Shown: piece after piece, positions 23,244 through 31,157 of the stretch
Numbering within the stretch: position 1 is the stretch's first letter
Layout: each line of letters opens with the position of its first letter
Origin: Sphingomonas sanguinis NBRC 13937
GTDB taxonomy: Bacteria > Pseudomonadota > Alphaproteobacteria > Sphingomonadales > Sphingomonadaceae
NCBI RefSeq assembly: GCF_001591005.1
Contig: NZ_BCTY01000039.1
Coordinates: 1-35,428, forward strand
Direction of reading: 5' to 3'
DNA: 35,428 nt
Notes under the pieces: generated by a model
What the model saw: only the letters and a program-made list of their open reading frames with translations
What the model was told of the DNA's origin: nothing
The model's database searches: none
Made by a program: the position numbers and the translations under genes

Positions 23244-26200
23244 TCAGAACGCGATCTTCAGGCCTGCGCGATACGACTGGTTGCGCACGTCCGACCGCTC
23301 GACCGTCGTGTCGGCCGCGACCGATACCGTGACCCGGCCGCTGCGGTAAGACAGGCCCGCCGACAGTTCGCCCCAGTCGCGGTCCTGGGTCGCCACCGCG
23401 AAGGGTACGCGCAGGGCGGTGCCGTTGGCGAAGCCGACGAAGCTCGTGTCCGACCGGTCGTGGAAGTCGTGGACATAATAAGCCGAGGCGAAGGGGCGCA
23501 GCCCTTGCGCATTGCCGTCCAGCTGCAACCCGGCGCGGCCCTGGACGCTCAGGAAATCGTCGCCACCATAGACGAGCGCCGGGCCGGTGCCGCGCTCGGG
23601 CGTCCGGGTGAAGTCGATGCGGTTGGTCCGCACCGCCACGCGCGGGCCGAAGCGCAGCGCCTCGGTCCCCGCATTATACCCCGCGCCGACCTCGGCCGAG
23701 AGCGCCAGCGCATTGTCGCGGGCGCGCAGGTCATAGCCGGTGCCCAGGAAATCGCCGGTGCGGCGGGTCGACGATTGAAAGACGCCCGCACTGGTCTGCA
23801 CGTCGAGCGACGGGCCCAGCGATCCGCCCAGGCGGCCATAGAGCGTACCCTGGATCAGCTCGCCGCGCGCCGACTGGCCCAACCGGATCTTGCCGTCGAT
23901 CTTGGTATAGGACAGGCCGAAGCCGAGCATGGCGGCGTCGCTGACCCGTGCCTCGATCCCGGTCGCGACATAGAAGCCGTCGAAGCGGTCGCGTCCGCCG
24001 GGTGCGGTGTTCGGCATCGCCGCGCCCGCCCCGTCGATATAGCCGCCTGCCAGATAGATGGCGGCGTTTTCCGGCAACACGCCCTCGCGCAGCGTGGTGG
24101 TCGGCGTGTCGCTGACCATCGCGGCCTGGCCGGGCATGGTGATTTCGTTGGCGGCGAACTCCATCGGCTTGCCAATCATCGCGATCGATCCGCCCTGGAA
24201 CCGGTCGGGCGACAGCGCGGCCGTACGGTCGCGGTAGAAGCGCGCCATATTGTCGGTCGCGGTGGTGCCGATCGCGCGGCGCATCGTCTCGGTACGCGGG
24301 GCGAGCGATTCCAGCGTGCCCTGAATGGTCGCGACGGACTGAAGGTCCAGCCCGCCGTAAACCCCCGCCAGCGACGCATAGGCCGAACGGTTGCCGTCGA
24401 GCAGGCGGCCATAGGCCAGCTGGACCGGCGTTGCCGCCAGGCTGGCATAGGGGCGCGCCGCGATGCTGGCGTTCACCGCATTGGCGGCGTAGCTCAGCTG
24501 CGGATAGAGGATCGCGCTGAGCGAGGTCGCGTCGCCGAACGTGCCGGTGACCCCGCCGCTGGTGGTCAGCACGGTATAGCTGTCGCCATAGCGCGGCACC
24601 TGGTTCAGCGGGCGCAGCGTGATCGTCCCGCCGCCCAGCACGGCGCGGTTGGCGACAAGCAGGTCGGACGTGCCGCTGGCGCCGAAATCGACGATATATT
24701 GGCTGCCCGCCGCCAGCGTGGCGGTGCCCGCGACGGTCAGCGTGCCGATCGCCCCGGCATTGCCCGGCGACACGATACCGCCGCTCTGCGCGGTCAGCGA
24801 GGCAATGGTCCCGGTGCCACCCACGGTGCCGCCCGACGCGGCGGTCAGCGCCGAGCGGGTCAGCGCGCCGTTGATGGTCAGCAGCCCCTGCTCGACCCGC
24901 GTCGCGCCGGAAAAGCTGTTGCTGGCGGTCAGGATCAGCTCACCCCCGCCGCGTTTGGTGATACCGCCGATATCGCTGGGGAAGCTGGCCAGCACCTCGG
25001 CCGAATAGCGGTCGCGCGCGTCCTGGATCGGGTTGCTCCAGACATCGATGCCGCCCGTCGGCACATTGACCTCGCGCGTCTGGCGCAGCGCGGTCGGCCC
25101 GCGCAGCGCAACGTCCATCTGCGGCGCGCCCCAGCCCGATTTCAGGTCAACGCCCCGCCCGTCCAGATCCTTGGAGCTCGACACCAGAATGTCGGAGATC
25201 AGGCCGGTATTATAGTTGGGGAACCAGCTCATCAGCACCGCGGCAAAACCCGACACGTTCGGCGCCGCCATCGAGGTGCCGGTCAGCACGCCGTAACCGG
25301 GACCGGTGATCGTCAGGAACTGCTTCAGATCGGCCTGCAACTGGGCATTGGCCTTGGTCAGCACCGCCTTGGAGAAGTCGAGCCCCAGAATATCGGTGTT
25401 GTTGGCGATGATGCCGGCCAGGCGGCTGGTATAGCCATCGGGATCGGCGGTGACGAAGCGCGCCCCATAGGCGAGCGTGATGCCGACCGCCTGCTGCGCG
25501 ACGAAGCTGCTCTCGGCCTCCTGATCGAACGCGACGCCCGCGCGCTGCGCGGCGGCCTGGCGATTGAGATAGCCGTTCAGGACGTTGATCCAGGCATTGA
25601 CCGCCGCATTCTGAAGCGCGGCGAGGGTCGTCGCGCTGTAGATCGTCGGATACATGGCGCGGGTATATTTCGCGCGGATCGCGGTTCCGTCGAGCGACGT
25701 GACGTTGAAGGTCGACACGATCTGGCTGCCCGGCGCGGCGACGCACCAGGTCGCGGTCTGGCCGCACAGGCTGGAGCTGGGGTCCGGGGTGCCGTCGGCG
25801 CGGTAATTGGCGACCGACAGCCAGTTGGAGCGCAGGCGCAAGTCGTTCAGCGGCGTGACCGCATCGATGCTGGCATGCGCGCCCGCATCATTGCCTGCCG
25901 AGAAGACGACCAGCACGTCGTTCTTGAGCACCGGATCGTAAAAGCCGTTCAGGTTCTGGGCATAGGCCGCCTTCGCGGCCGCCAGGCTCTGGGTATAGGG
26001 CAGCGAGTTGCTGACGCCCCAGCTGTTGTTGATGATCCGCACCTTGCCCGAGCTGGCGAGGTTGACGATGTTCTCGCGCGGGGTCGAGACGGTCAGGTCG
26101 TCGATCACCGCGTCGCGATACCAAAGGAAGTCTCCCGCCGCGAAATTGGTGTTGGCCGAGAGGATGTTGGCGCCGTAGGCATTGCCGAACATCACGCCGT

Positions 26201-26663
26201 TGGCCATGCGGTTGCCCGCCACGGTCCCGGCGACATGGGTGCCGTGATATTGCCAGGGCAGGCGCGGATTGACTTGGCCGTCATTGCTGTAACCGGCGAC
26301 AACATCGGTGCGGAAGCCGGTGATCTTGCCGTTCCCGGCAAAGGACGGGTGGTTGAAGATCACGCCGCTGTCGTTGACGCCGACCGTCTGGCCTGCGCCA
26401 TTCAGGCCCAGGACATAGGCATATTCCATGCCCAGAAAGGCTTTGGAATAATCGACCTTGAATTGCGCGTCGTTGCGCCAGGATGCGAGCGCCGCGTTAT
26501 AGTCGGTCGTGCGCTGGCCATTGGCCAGATAATAGCCGCCCGAGGGTGGCGGCGGAGGTGTCGCCCCACTTTGCGCCATCACGGGCAAGGCGGACAAAGA
26601 TGCGCCTAAGGCCAGGCTCGACAACGCGATACGCAACATTGCCCGATACGACGTCTTGGACAT
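23244..26663 (-). CDS. Autotransporter serine protease (subtilisin-like, S8)
   Basis: 1139-residue type V secretion protein. Signal peptide about 1-30 (LGASLSALPVMA), then a Pro-rich stretch, then an S8 peptidase domain: Asp98 (VNDSG), His143 (HGTHVAGT), Asn258 (SAGND) and Ser464 (GTSMAAPN). Residues about 565-680 hold an autotransporter-associated repeat (GGGELILTASNSFSGAT and GTIASLTAQSGGIVSPGN). The last about 280 residues are the beta-barrel translocator ending in a terminal Phe. Between the GSQIVSTF strand (312-319) and GTSMAAP there are about 140 residues, far more than usual. ATG 26663 is preceded by GGGGGAG; an upstream in-frame ATG at 26711 has no ribosome site. Target substrate unknown. 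Confidence 0.93.
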   Translation of the reverse strand: MSKTSYRAMLRIALSSLALGASLSALPVMAQSGATPPPPPSGGYYLANGQRTTDYNAALASWRNDAQFKVDYSKAFLGMEYAYVLGLNGAGQTVGVNDSGVIFNHPSFAGNGKITGFRTDVVAGYSNDGQVNPRLPWQYHGTHVAGTVAGNRMANGVMFGNAYGANILSANTNFAAGDFLWYRDAVIDDLTVSTPRENIVNLASSGKVRIINNSWGVSNSLPYTQSLAAAKAAYAQNLNGFYDPVLKNDVLVVFSAGNDAGAHASIDAVTPLNDLRLRSNWLSVANYRADGTPDPSSSLCGQTATWCVAAPGSQIVSTFNVTSLDGTAIRAKYTRAMYPTIYSATTLAALQNAAVNAWINVLNGYLNRQAAAQRAGVAFDQEAESSFVAQQAVGITLAYGARFVTADPDGYTSRLAGIIANNTDILGLDFSKAVLTKANAQLQADLKQFLTITGPGYGVLTGTSMAAPNVSGFAAVLMSWFPNYNTGLISDILVSSSKDLDGRGVDLKSGWGAPQMDVALRGPTALRQTREVNVPTGGIDVWSNPIQDARDRYSAEVLASFPSDIGGITKRGGGELILTASNSFSGATRVEQGLLTINGALTRSALTAASGGTVGGTGTIASLTAQSGGIVSPGNAGAIGTLTVAGTATLAAGSQYIVDFGASGTSDLLVANRAVLGGGTITLRPLNQVPRYGDSYTVLTTSGGVTGTFGDATSLSAILYPQLSYAANAVNASIAARPYASLAATPVQLAYGRLLDGNRSAYASLAGVYGGLDLQSVATIQGTLESLAPRTETMRRAIGTTATDNMARFYRDRTAALSPDRFQGGSIAMIGKPMEFAANEITMPGQAAMVSDTPTTTLREGVLPENAAIYLAGGYIDGAGAAMPNTAPGGRDRFDGFYVATGIEARVSDAAMLGFGLSYTKIDGKIRLGQSARGELIQGTLYGRLGGSLGPSLDVQTSAGVFQSSTRRTGDFLGTGYDLRARDNALALSAEVGAGYNAGTEALRFGPRVAVRTNRIDFTRTPERGTGPALVYGGDDFLSVQGRAGLQLDGNAQGLRPFASAYYVHDFHDRSDTSFVGFANGTALRVPFAVATQDRDWGELSAGLSYRSGRVTVSVAADTTVERSDVRNQSYRAGLKIAF

Positions 26664-26748
26664 GCAGAACTCCCCCGATCGGATGTCTAACGCCCCGATC
26701 TTCCGGTCCATAGTCTTGCCAGTTCGGCTGGGATGACAATGGCTTTGT

Positions 26749-26784
26749 TATCGCTGGGTAATTTATCGAGATTTCGGTGATAAA
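26749..26784 (-). promoter_or_regulatory. AT-rich putative operator/promoter of the autotransporter gene
   Basis: The 281-base gap 26664-26944 between the autotransporter start and the GH43 stop contains an AT-rich patch. TTTATC (26762-26767) is mirrored by GATAAA (26779-26784) over 11 bases, and another TTATCG lies at about 26749. On the reverse strand GTGACA followed by GATAAA at about 18-19 bases is a weak promoter candidate. Nothing else is recognisable in the gap. Confidence 0.35.
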
Positions 26785-26944
26785 ATTGTCACATTTCCGA
26801 CACGCATCTTGTCGGCTAGCGGATTCCCCGCCTTCGCACCATGATCCGGCGGACAGCCGGGGCGCTCTATGTTGGCGCTATCATGGCCAGGCACCACCAA
26901 TGCTTGGGGTGCCTCTTGCGGCAGGACAGGCTGTTCTTGGTCTC

Positions 26945-28486
26945 TCAACAGGCGGGCGGTGCCGCGTCCGGCTTGGGCCGTAACGGCGCGGCGACGGGGG
27001 CCAGCGCCTCCCACTCCTGCACCGCCAGTCCGGCATGGCGGTTGCCCGCCCCCGATGCCTCCATAACCGCGCGCAGACAATGGGTCGTGATCGCCGGGAA
27101 ACGCACCTCCTGAAAGCCGTCGACCCCCGTGGGATAGGTCGCGGCGATCCGGTGCCACGCCCCCCGCCGGCCATCGCGATATTCGAGGTGCCAGGCGGCA
27201 GGCGGCGCGACGCCCTCGTCCGATCCGGCCGGGTGGTCGGCGAAGAAGCGGATACGTACCGCGTTCAGGGTAACCGGGCGCGGCCAGCGATATTCGATCC
27301 AGGCGCTGGCCGGATTTTGCGCGGTCCAGTTGCCCCACATGTCGGGCGGCAGCGGATTGTCACGCACCACGCCGTCGTTCAAGGCAGCGATCCAATATTG
27401 CACCGGTACCGGCGTGTTGGAGGCGCTGGCCCAGGCCCCGCGTGCGACATTGCGGGTCGGCGGAGGGGGCGGCGCGGGCGCGCGGCTGGGCGTCACCGGG
27501 CGGATGGCAGGCGGCGAAACGCTGTCGTCCCACGTCATCGGATCGATCGCGACCGAGCGGCGGAAATGGCCCCCACCCTTCGCGTCCGCCGTATGATAGG
27601 TCAGATACCAGCGGCCCTTGAATTCGACTGCGCCCGCATGGGATGTGGTCGAGGACACCGGGCGCAGCACCACCCCACGATAGGTCCAGGGGCCCATCGG
27701 TGTCGGCGCGGAGGCATAGGCCTGGCACGCATGATAGAGGGTGCGCGTACACGGGCTGTCGGGCCCGGCATTGTTGGCGGCGTAGAGCAGATAATAGGTG
27801 CCGCGCCGCTTCATCAGCCAGGGCGCCTCGAAAAAGCCGGTCGCGCCGGTGACAACCTGCTCGGGGCCCTTGGGCGTCACCATGTCGGGGGCAAGCTCCA
27901 TAGCGCGCAGCCGCCCGAACGTGCCCCAATACAGGTACACGCGGCCGTCCGTATCGATCAGGACGGTGGGATCGATATTCTGGATGGTGTTGGCGACCGG
28001 CACGCTTTGCGACACGATCGGTCCCGCCGGGTGGGCATCGCGCCAGGGACCGGTTGGCCGGTCGGCGACCGCCACGCCGATCGCGAACCGGTCCTTGGTC
28101 CCCGGTGCGGCCGAACCCTCCCGCTGGAGCACGGGCGCGTAGAGATAGAAGCGCCCATCGCGTGCCTTAACGATCTGCCCGGCATAGGCGCGGCCCGGCT
28201 CGGCCCAGGCGAACACCGCCTCCGGCCGGGCAATGGCGGGGTCGTGCCGCCACACGCCGCTGGCCGGGTCGCGGGTCGACAGCAGCTGCCACTCGTCCAT
28301 GATGAAGTCGTTGACGCCGTCCGGCGCCTCGTCCCGGCCCGCCAGAATCCACAGCGTATCGCCATCGACGAACGGTGCGGGGTCTGTGGAATAGCTCCGC
28401 CCATCGGCCAGGATCGGATTGCCGCGGCTATGGATGGTCTCCGGCGCGGCAGGAGCGAACAGGGCGGCGAAGAGGAACGGCATCAT
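26945..28486 (-). CDS. Glycoside hydrolase family 43 protein with discoidin-like C-terminal domain
   Basis: 513-residue exported glycosidase, probably an arabinofuranosidase or xylosidase acting on plant polysaccharide side chains. A short hydrophobic N-terminus (FLFAALFAPAAPET) looks like a signal peptide. The five-bladed propeller spans about 20-335 with Asp35 (STDPAPF, base), Asp172 (NIDPTVL) and Glu220 (FFEAPWLMK, acid). After a Pro-rich linker (about 335-345) comes a discoidin/F5-8C-like carbohydrate-binding domain (about 346-490). Start is ATG 28486 (ATG ATG). A palindromic operator candidate lies just upstream. No sugar transporter or other glycosidase neighbours it, so it is not in an obvious utilisation locus. 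Confidence 0.87.
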   Translation of the reverse strand: MMPFLFAALFAPAAPETIHSRGNPILADGRSYSTDPAPFVDGDTLWILAGRDEAPDGVNDFIMDEWQLLSTRDPASGVWRHDPAIARPEAVFAWAEPGRAYAGQIVKARDGRFYLYAPVLQREGSAAPGTKDRFAIGVAVADRPTGPWRDAHPAGPIVSQSVPVANTIQNIDPTVLIDTDGRVYLYWGTFGRLRAMELAPDMVTPKGPEQVVTGATGFFEAPWLMKRRGTYYLLYAANNAGPDSPCTRTLYHACQAYASAPTPMGPWTYRGVVLRPVSSTTSHAGAVEFKGRWYLTYHTADAKGGGHFRRSVAIDPMTWDDSVSPPAIRPVTPSRAPAPPPPPTRNVARGAWASASNTPVPVQYWIAALNDGVVRDNPLPPDMWGNWTAQNPASAWIEYRWPRPVTLNAVRIRFFADHPAGSDEGVAPPAAWHLEYRDGRRGAWHRIAATYPTGVDGFQEVRFPAITTHCLRAVMEASGAGNRHAGLAVQEWEALAPVAAPLRPKPDAAPPAC

Positions 28487-28492
28487 GACCCC

Positions 28493-28533
28493 ATTCTGAT
28501 CCGGCCGATCAGAATTGTCGATATGGTATACGA
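28493..28533. promoter_or_regulatory. Palindromic operator candidate between GH43 and a membrane protein gene
   Basis: ATTCTGATC (28493-28501) and GATCAGAAT (28507-28515) are perfect 9-base inverted arms around CGGCC, six bases upstream of the GH43 ATG. Nearby TGGTATACGA (28524-28533) differs at one base from TGGTATACCA, a motif known for some GntR-type sugar-acid regulators. The pair looks like regulator binding sites controlling GH43 and perhaps the divergent gene. Confidence 0.5.
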
Positions 28534-28579
28534 TGACAGGACTTGACCCGTGCAGGCTGCCCGTCCGACTGTCGGAAGC

Positions 28580-28957
28580 ATGAGAGCCCTGCTGTCCCTG
28601 TCGCTGGCCTTCGTCCTCGCGCTGGCGGCCACCGCCATCGCCCAGGCGATCGACCCGACCGTTTTCGGGTCCTGTTTCGAGGGGAGCTGCGGCTATGCCG
28701 CGATGCTGGTCGCGTTTCTGATCACGCTGGTCCTTGCGCCGATCCTGTGGGTCGCGCTGCGTCGGACGGGGCCGGTCAGCCGGTTGCTGCTCGGCCTCGT
28801 GCTGTTCGCGCTGATCGGTCTGTTCCTGCTGCCGACCTTTGTCTGGCTCGTCGGCCTGGCGGCGTTCGCCTATGCGATCCAGCGCACGATCCGGCGCGCC
28901 CGGGCCGGGGGGCAGCCGATGCGCGACCTGTTCCTCACCCCCCGCACCCGGCCCTAG
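28580..28957 (+). CDS. Small multi-pass membrane protein of unknown function
   Basis: 125-residue inner-membrane protein with about four hydrophobic segments (roughly 3-24, 38-60, 66-86 and 88-104) and a basic cytosolic tail (RTIRRARAGG). The first segment may be a signal anchor. Two cysteines flank the loop FGSCFEGSCGY between the first two segments and could form a periplasmic disulfide. ATG 28580 has GGAAG just upstream; a GTG at 28550 is in frame but poorly placed. Its TAG stop shares the palindromic tetranucleotide CTAG with the stop of the convergent gene. Family not recognised. Confidence 0.7.
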   Translation: MRALLSLSLAFVLALAATAIAQAIDPTVFGSCFEGSCGYAAMLVAFLITLVLAPILWVALRRTGPVSRLLLGLVLFALIGLFLLPTFVWLVGLAAFAYAIQRTIRRARAGGQPMRDLFLTPRTRP

Positions 28958-29418
28958 TCCCCTCGGGCCGGCCCCACATGAAAGCCCATCTCACCGGCCA
29001 GCGCCAGGATGCGGCCGGTATCTGACCGGCGGACGATCACGACGTGCAGATTGTCGTCCAGCCCGTTGCGCCATTCCAGCAACGCCCAGGGCGGATCGCA
29101 CGCCTCCAGCTCGCGGTCGAGCCAGGCGAAATACTCGCTCGCCCGCATCTTCCGGTCGCCGTCGCGCTGGGGGAAGGGCTTTAGCGGCTCGGCGAATTCA
29201 TCGCTGATCAGCTCATGCAGCTCGTCGATCTTGTCGCCGATCAGGAAGAAGTCGCAGAGCGTCAGCTCGACCGCCAGCTGGCCGACGTCCTCGCACTCCA
29301 GTTCGAGCATCCAGTCCTCGGGCTCGCGGATCATGGCCTCCAGGCTTGTCGCCAGGTCACGAGCCTGGTCCTCTTCCAGCGTCCGGCCGCTGAGCAGCGT
29401 GATGAACTCGGTGTACAT
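28954..29418 (-). CDS. Hypothetical acidic cytosolic protein
   Basis: 154 residues, acidic, without signal peptide or membrane segment. Features are a Glu/Asp-rich middle (MLELECEDVGQLAVELTLCDF), a Trp-rich segment (YFAWLDRELEACDPPWALLEW) and a final beta-like stretch (HVVIVRRSD). I do not recognise a family with confidence; the pattern resembles small domains of unknown function found next to stress or immunity-like proteins, but no partner supports that here. The ATG at 29418 is preceded by CGGAGATGGCGC. Convergent with the small membrane protein and 36 bases downstream of the glycosyltransferase start-to-stop run. Confidence 0.65.
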   Translation of the reverse strand: MYTEFITLLSGRTLEEDQARDLATSLEAMIREPEDWMLELECEDVGQLAVELTLCDFFLIGDKIDELHELISDEFAEPLKPFPQRDGDRKMRASEYFAWLDRELEACDPPWALLEWRNGLDDNLHVVIVRRSDTGRILALAGEMGFHVGPARGD

Positions 29419-29454
29419 GCGCCATCTCCGTTGGTCAGTCCGTCGTTCGGGTCT

Positions 29455-30975
29455 TTATCGGTCGAGCACCGCCGCGCTCGGGCAGTTGGCGGGCGTGACG
29501 CCCGGCCCCAGCCGATAGACCAGCCGTATCCGGCTCGGCCCGGTGGGCACGCAGGCGGCCAGATGATAGTCGCGCGCCAGCACGGTCTTCAAGACGGCCC
29601 GCGTCGCCCGGTTGCCGAAGGCGAAGCGGGGATAGTCGTCGACGATCGCGCCGGGCCGCTGGCGGAGGATGCGGCGGATCTCGACCACCGGATCGACGCC
29701 CAGCGCGGCCGCGCTCGCTTCGTCCTGGGTGTTGAGATGGCCGGGAAAGACCCATTTCGACGGCAGGCAGCTATGCGTCATCATATAGAGCGCCGGGTAG
29801 CCGTCATAGACATAGAGACAGCCGCGGGCGGGCGTCGCGGCGCGCGCCACCGCCTGCGCCTCGGCCGCACCGCCCTTGGCGCGTTCGCTCAGGGCTAGCA
29901 CGAGCTGCCCCGCCGCACCGATCGCCAGCACGAAAGCGGCGATCCCGCCTCGGTGCCAGCGGGCAAGCGCTGGGGCCGCGACCAGCACGGCGGGCAGAAC
30001 GACGGGCAGCGCATAATGCGGACTGCCGAACCGACCATAGCCAAGGACCGCGACACCGCTCACCGCCAGCCAGACCAGCAGGAAGCGGAAACCGTCGCGC
30101 CGCTCCGCCGGGATACTCCTCCACGGCCGCCCGAAGCCGATGACCAGCAACAGCGGCGACAGGATGCCGACACAGGTCGCCAGCCCCTCCAGCTCATCGG
30201 CCAGCGGCCGCGCCGCCTGCCCGCCCAGCGACACGATATTGGCAAAGACCCAGGCCTGGCCCTGCTCGAGCCCGGCATAGACCCCAAACGCGACCAGCGT
30301 GGGCAGCAGCGCGAGGCCGACCCAGACGCTCGTCATGCCCGCCAGCCGGACGAGCGAAACCCGCTCGCGCCACCCCAGCCACAGCAGGATGCAGCCGAAG
30401 GCGAATCCTTCGGGCAGCACCGCATATTTGACCTGGAGCGCGACGCCCACCGCCGCCATCGCGACCGCACCGCACGCGAATAACCGCCCCCGCCGCTCGA
30501 CCGCGCGCAGCGTCGCGGTCGCGGCGACCAGCATCAGCGCGTTGTAGAAGACCGGCGACTGGCCCCCTTCCCCCTCCATCAGGTTCAGCCAGAGGATATA
30601 GAGGATCGCCGCCACGGTGGCCGCGAACGGCCCGGCAAACCCGCGCGCCACCCGCTGGATGCCGAAGGCGGTGGCGACGACAAAGCCGGTCGCGACCAGC
30701 TTATAGGCGAGGAACCCCTCGCCCCCCAGCAGGCGCGCCCCCGCATAGAGCAAGAACAGCCCGATCGGCTTGCGATCGAAGATGTCGACATAAGGCATTG
30801 CGCCGTGCAACATCCGATCGCCGACCAGCAGATAAAATTGCTCATCAAACCCGGTCACGGGGTTGGCAAAGCCTTGCGCGCGGACGACCAGCGCGACCAG
30901 GGTCAGCAGCAGCAGTGTGCCGCCCCATCGGTCGCCCGGTGTATCGATCGCCGTGTGTCCACGCTGGTTCGTCAT
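29455..30975 (-). CDS. GT-C type membrane glycosyltransferase (GT39/ArnT-like)
   Basis: 506-residue inner-membrane protein with about ten hydrophobic helices followed by a soluble C-terminal domain (about 380-506). The first periplasmic loop holds Asp44-Glu45 in TGFDEQFYLL and YVDIFDRKPIG, the layout of GT-C transferases of the PMT/ArnT group, which move sugars from polyprenyl-phosphate donors to lipids or proteins in the periplasm. Acceptor and sugar are unknown. ATG 30975 begins the short cytosolic N-terminus before the first helix; an in-frame start at 31116 adds a low-complexity leader. Divergent from a GT4 glycosyltransferase, so both may serve envelope glycan synthesis. Confidence 0.8.
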   Translation of the reverse strand: MTNQRGHTAIDTPGDRWGGTLLLLTLVALVVRAQGFANPVTGFDEQFYLLVGDRMLHGAMPYVDIFDRKPIGLFLLYAGARLLGGEGFLAYKLVATGFVVATAFGIQRVARGFAGPFAATVAAILYILWLNLMEGEGGQSPVFYNALMLVAATATLRAVERRGRLFACGAVAMAAVGVALQVKYAVLPEGFAFGCILLWLGWRERVSLVRLAGMTSVWVGLALLPTLVAFGVYAGLEQGQAWVFANIVSLGGQAARPLADELEGLATCVGILSPLLLVIGFGRPWRSIPAERRDGFRFLLVWLAVSGVAVLGYGRFGSPHYALPVVLPAVLVAAPALARWHRGGIAAFVLAIGAAGQLVLALSERAKGGAAEAQAVARAATPARGCLYVYDGYPALYMMTHSCLPSKWVFPGHLNTQDEASAAALGVDPVVEIRRILRQRPGAIVDDYPRFAFGNRATRAVLKTVLARDYHLAACVPTGPSRIRLVYRLGPGVTPANCPSAAVLDR

Positions 30976-31129
30976 GGACGCGCCGGTGGGTCGCTTTGCG
31001 GGCAAAGGCAAGGGCAAAGATGACGGGCTTCGCCCAGGCCGTCGGCTTCCAAGCCGAGAGCGACGGTCCGAACGACCGATCGCGTGGCAAAGGCACGCGC
31101 CCCCACGACCCATCATGATGATTACGTCA

Positions 31130-31144
31130 CGATAGGGTATCGTT
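31130..31144. promoter_or_regulatory. Short palindrome upstream of the GT4 gene
   Basis: ACGATA-GGG-TATCGT, perfect 6-base arms, ends 13 bases before the ATG at 31158 and is followed by TTTTACC. It could be an operator or an mRNA hairpin in the divergent region 30976-31157; nothing else stands out there. Confidence 0.35.
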
Positions 31145-31157
31145 TTACCCCGCAGTC

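Noticed and set aside
23460..26609. 1049-codon open frame antisense to the autotransporter
   Set aside because: It is the GC-driven shadow of a clearly conserved protease; its product is rich in Arg, Ala, Gly, Asp and His without domains, signal or ribosome site.
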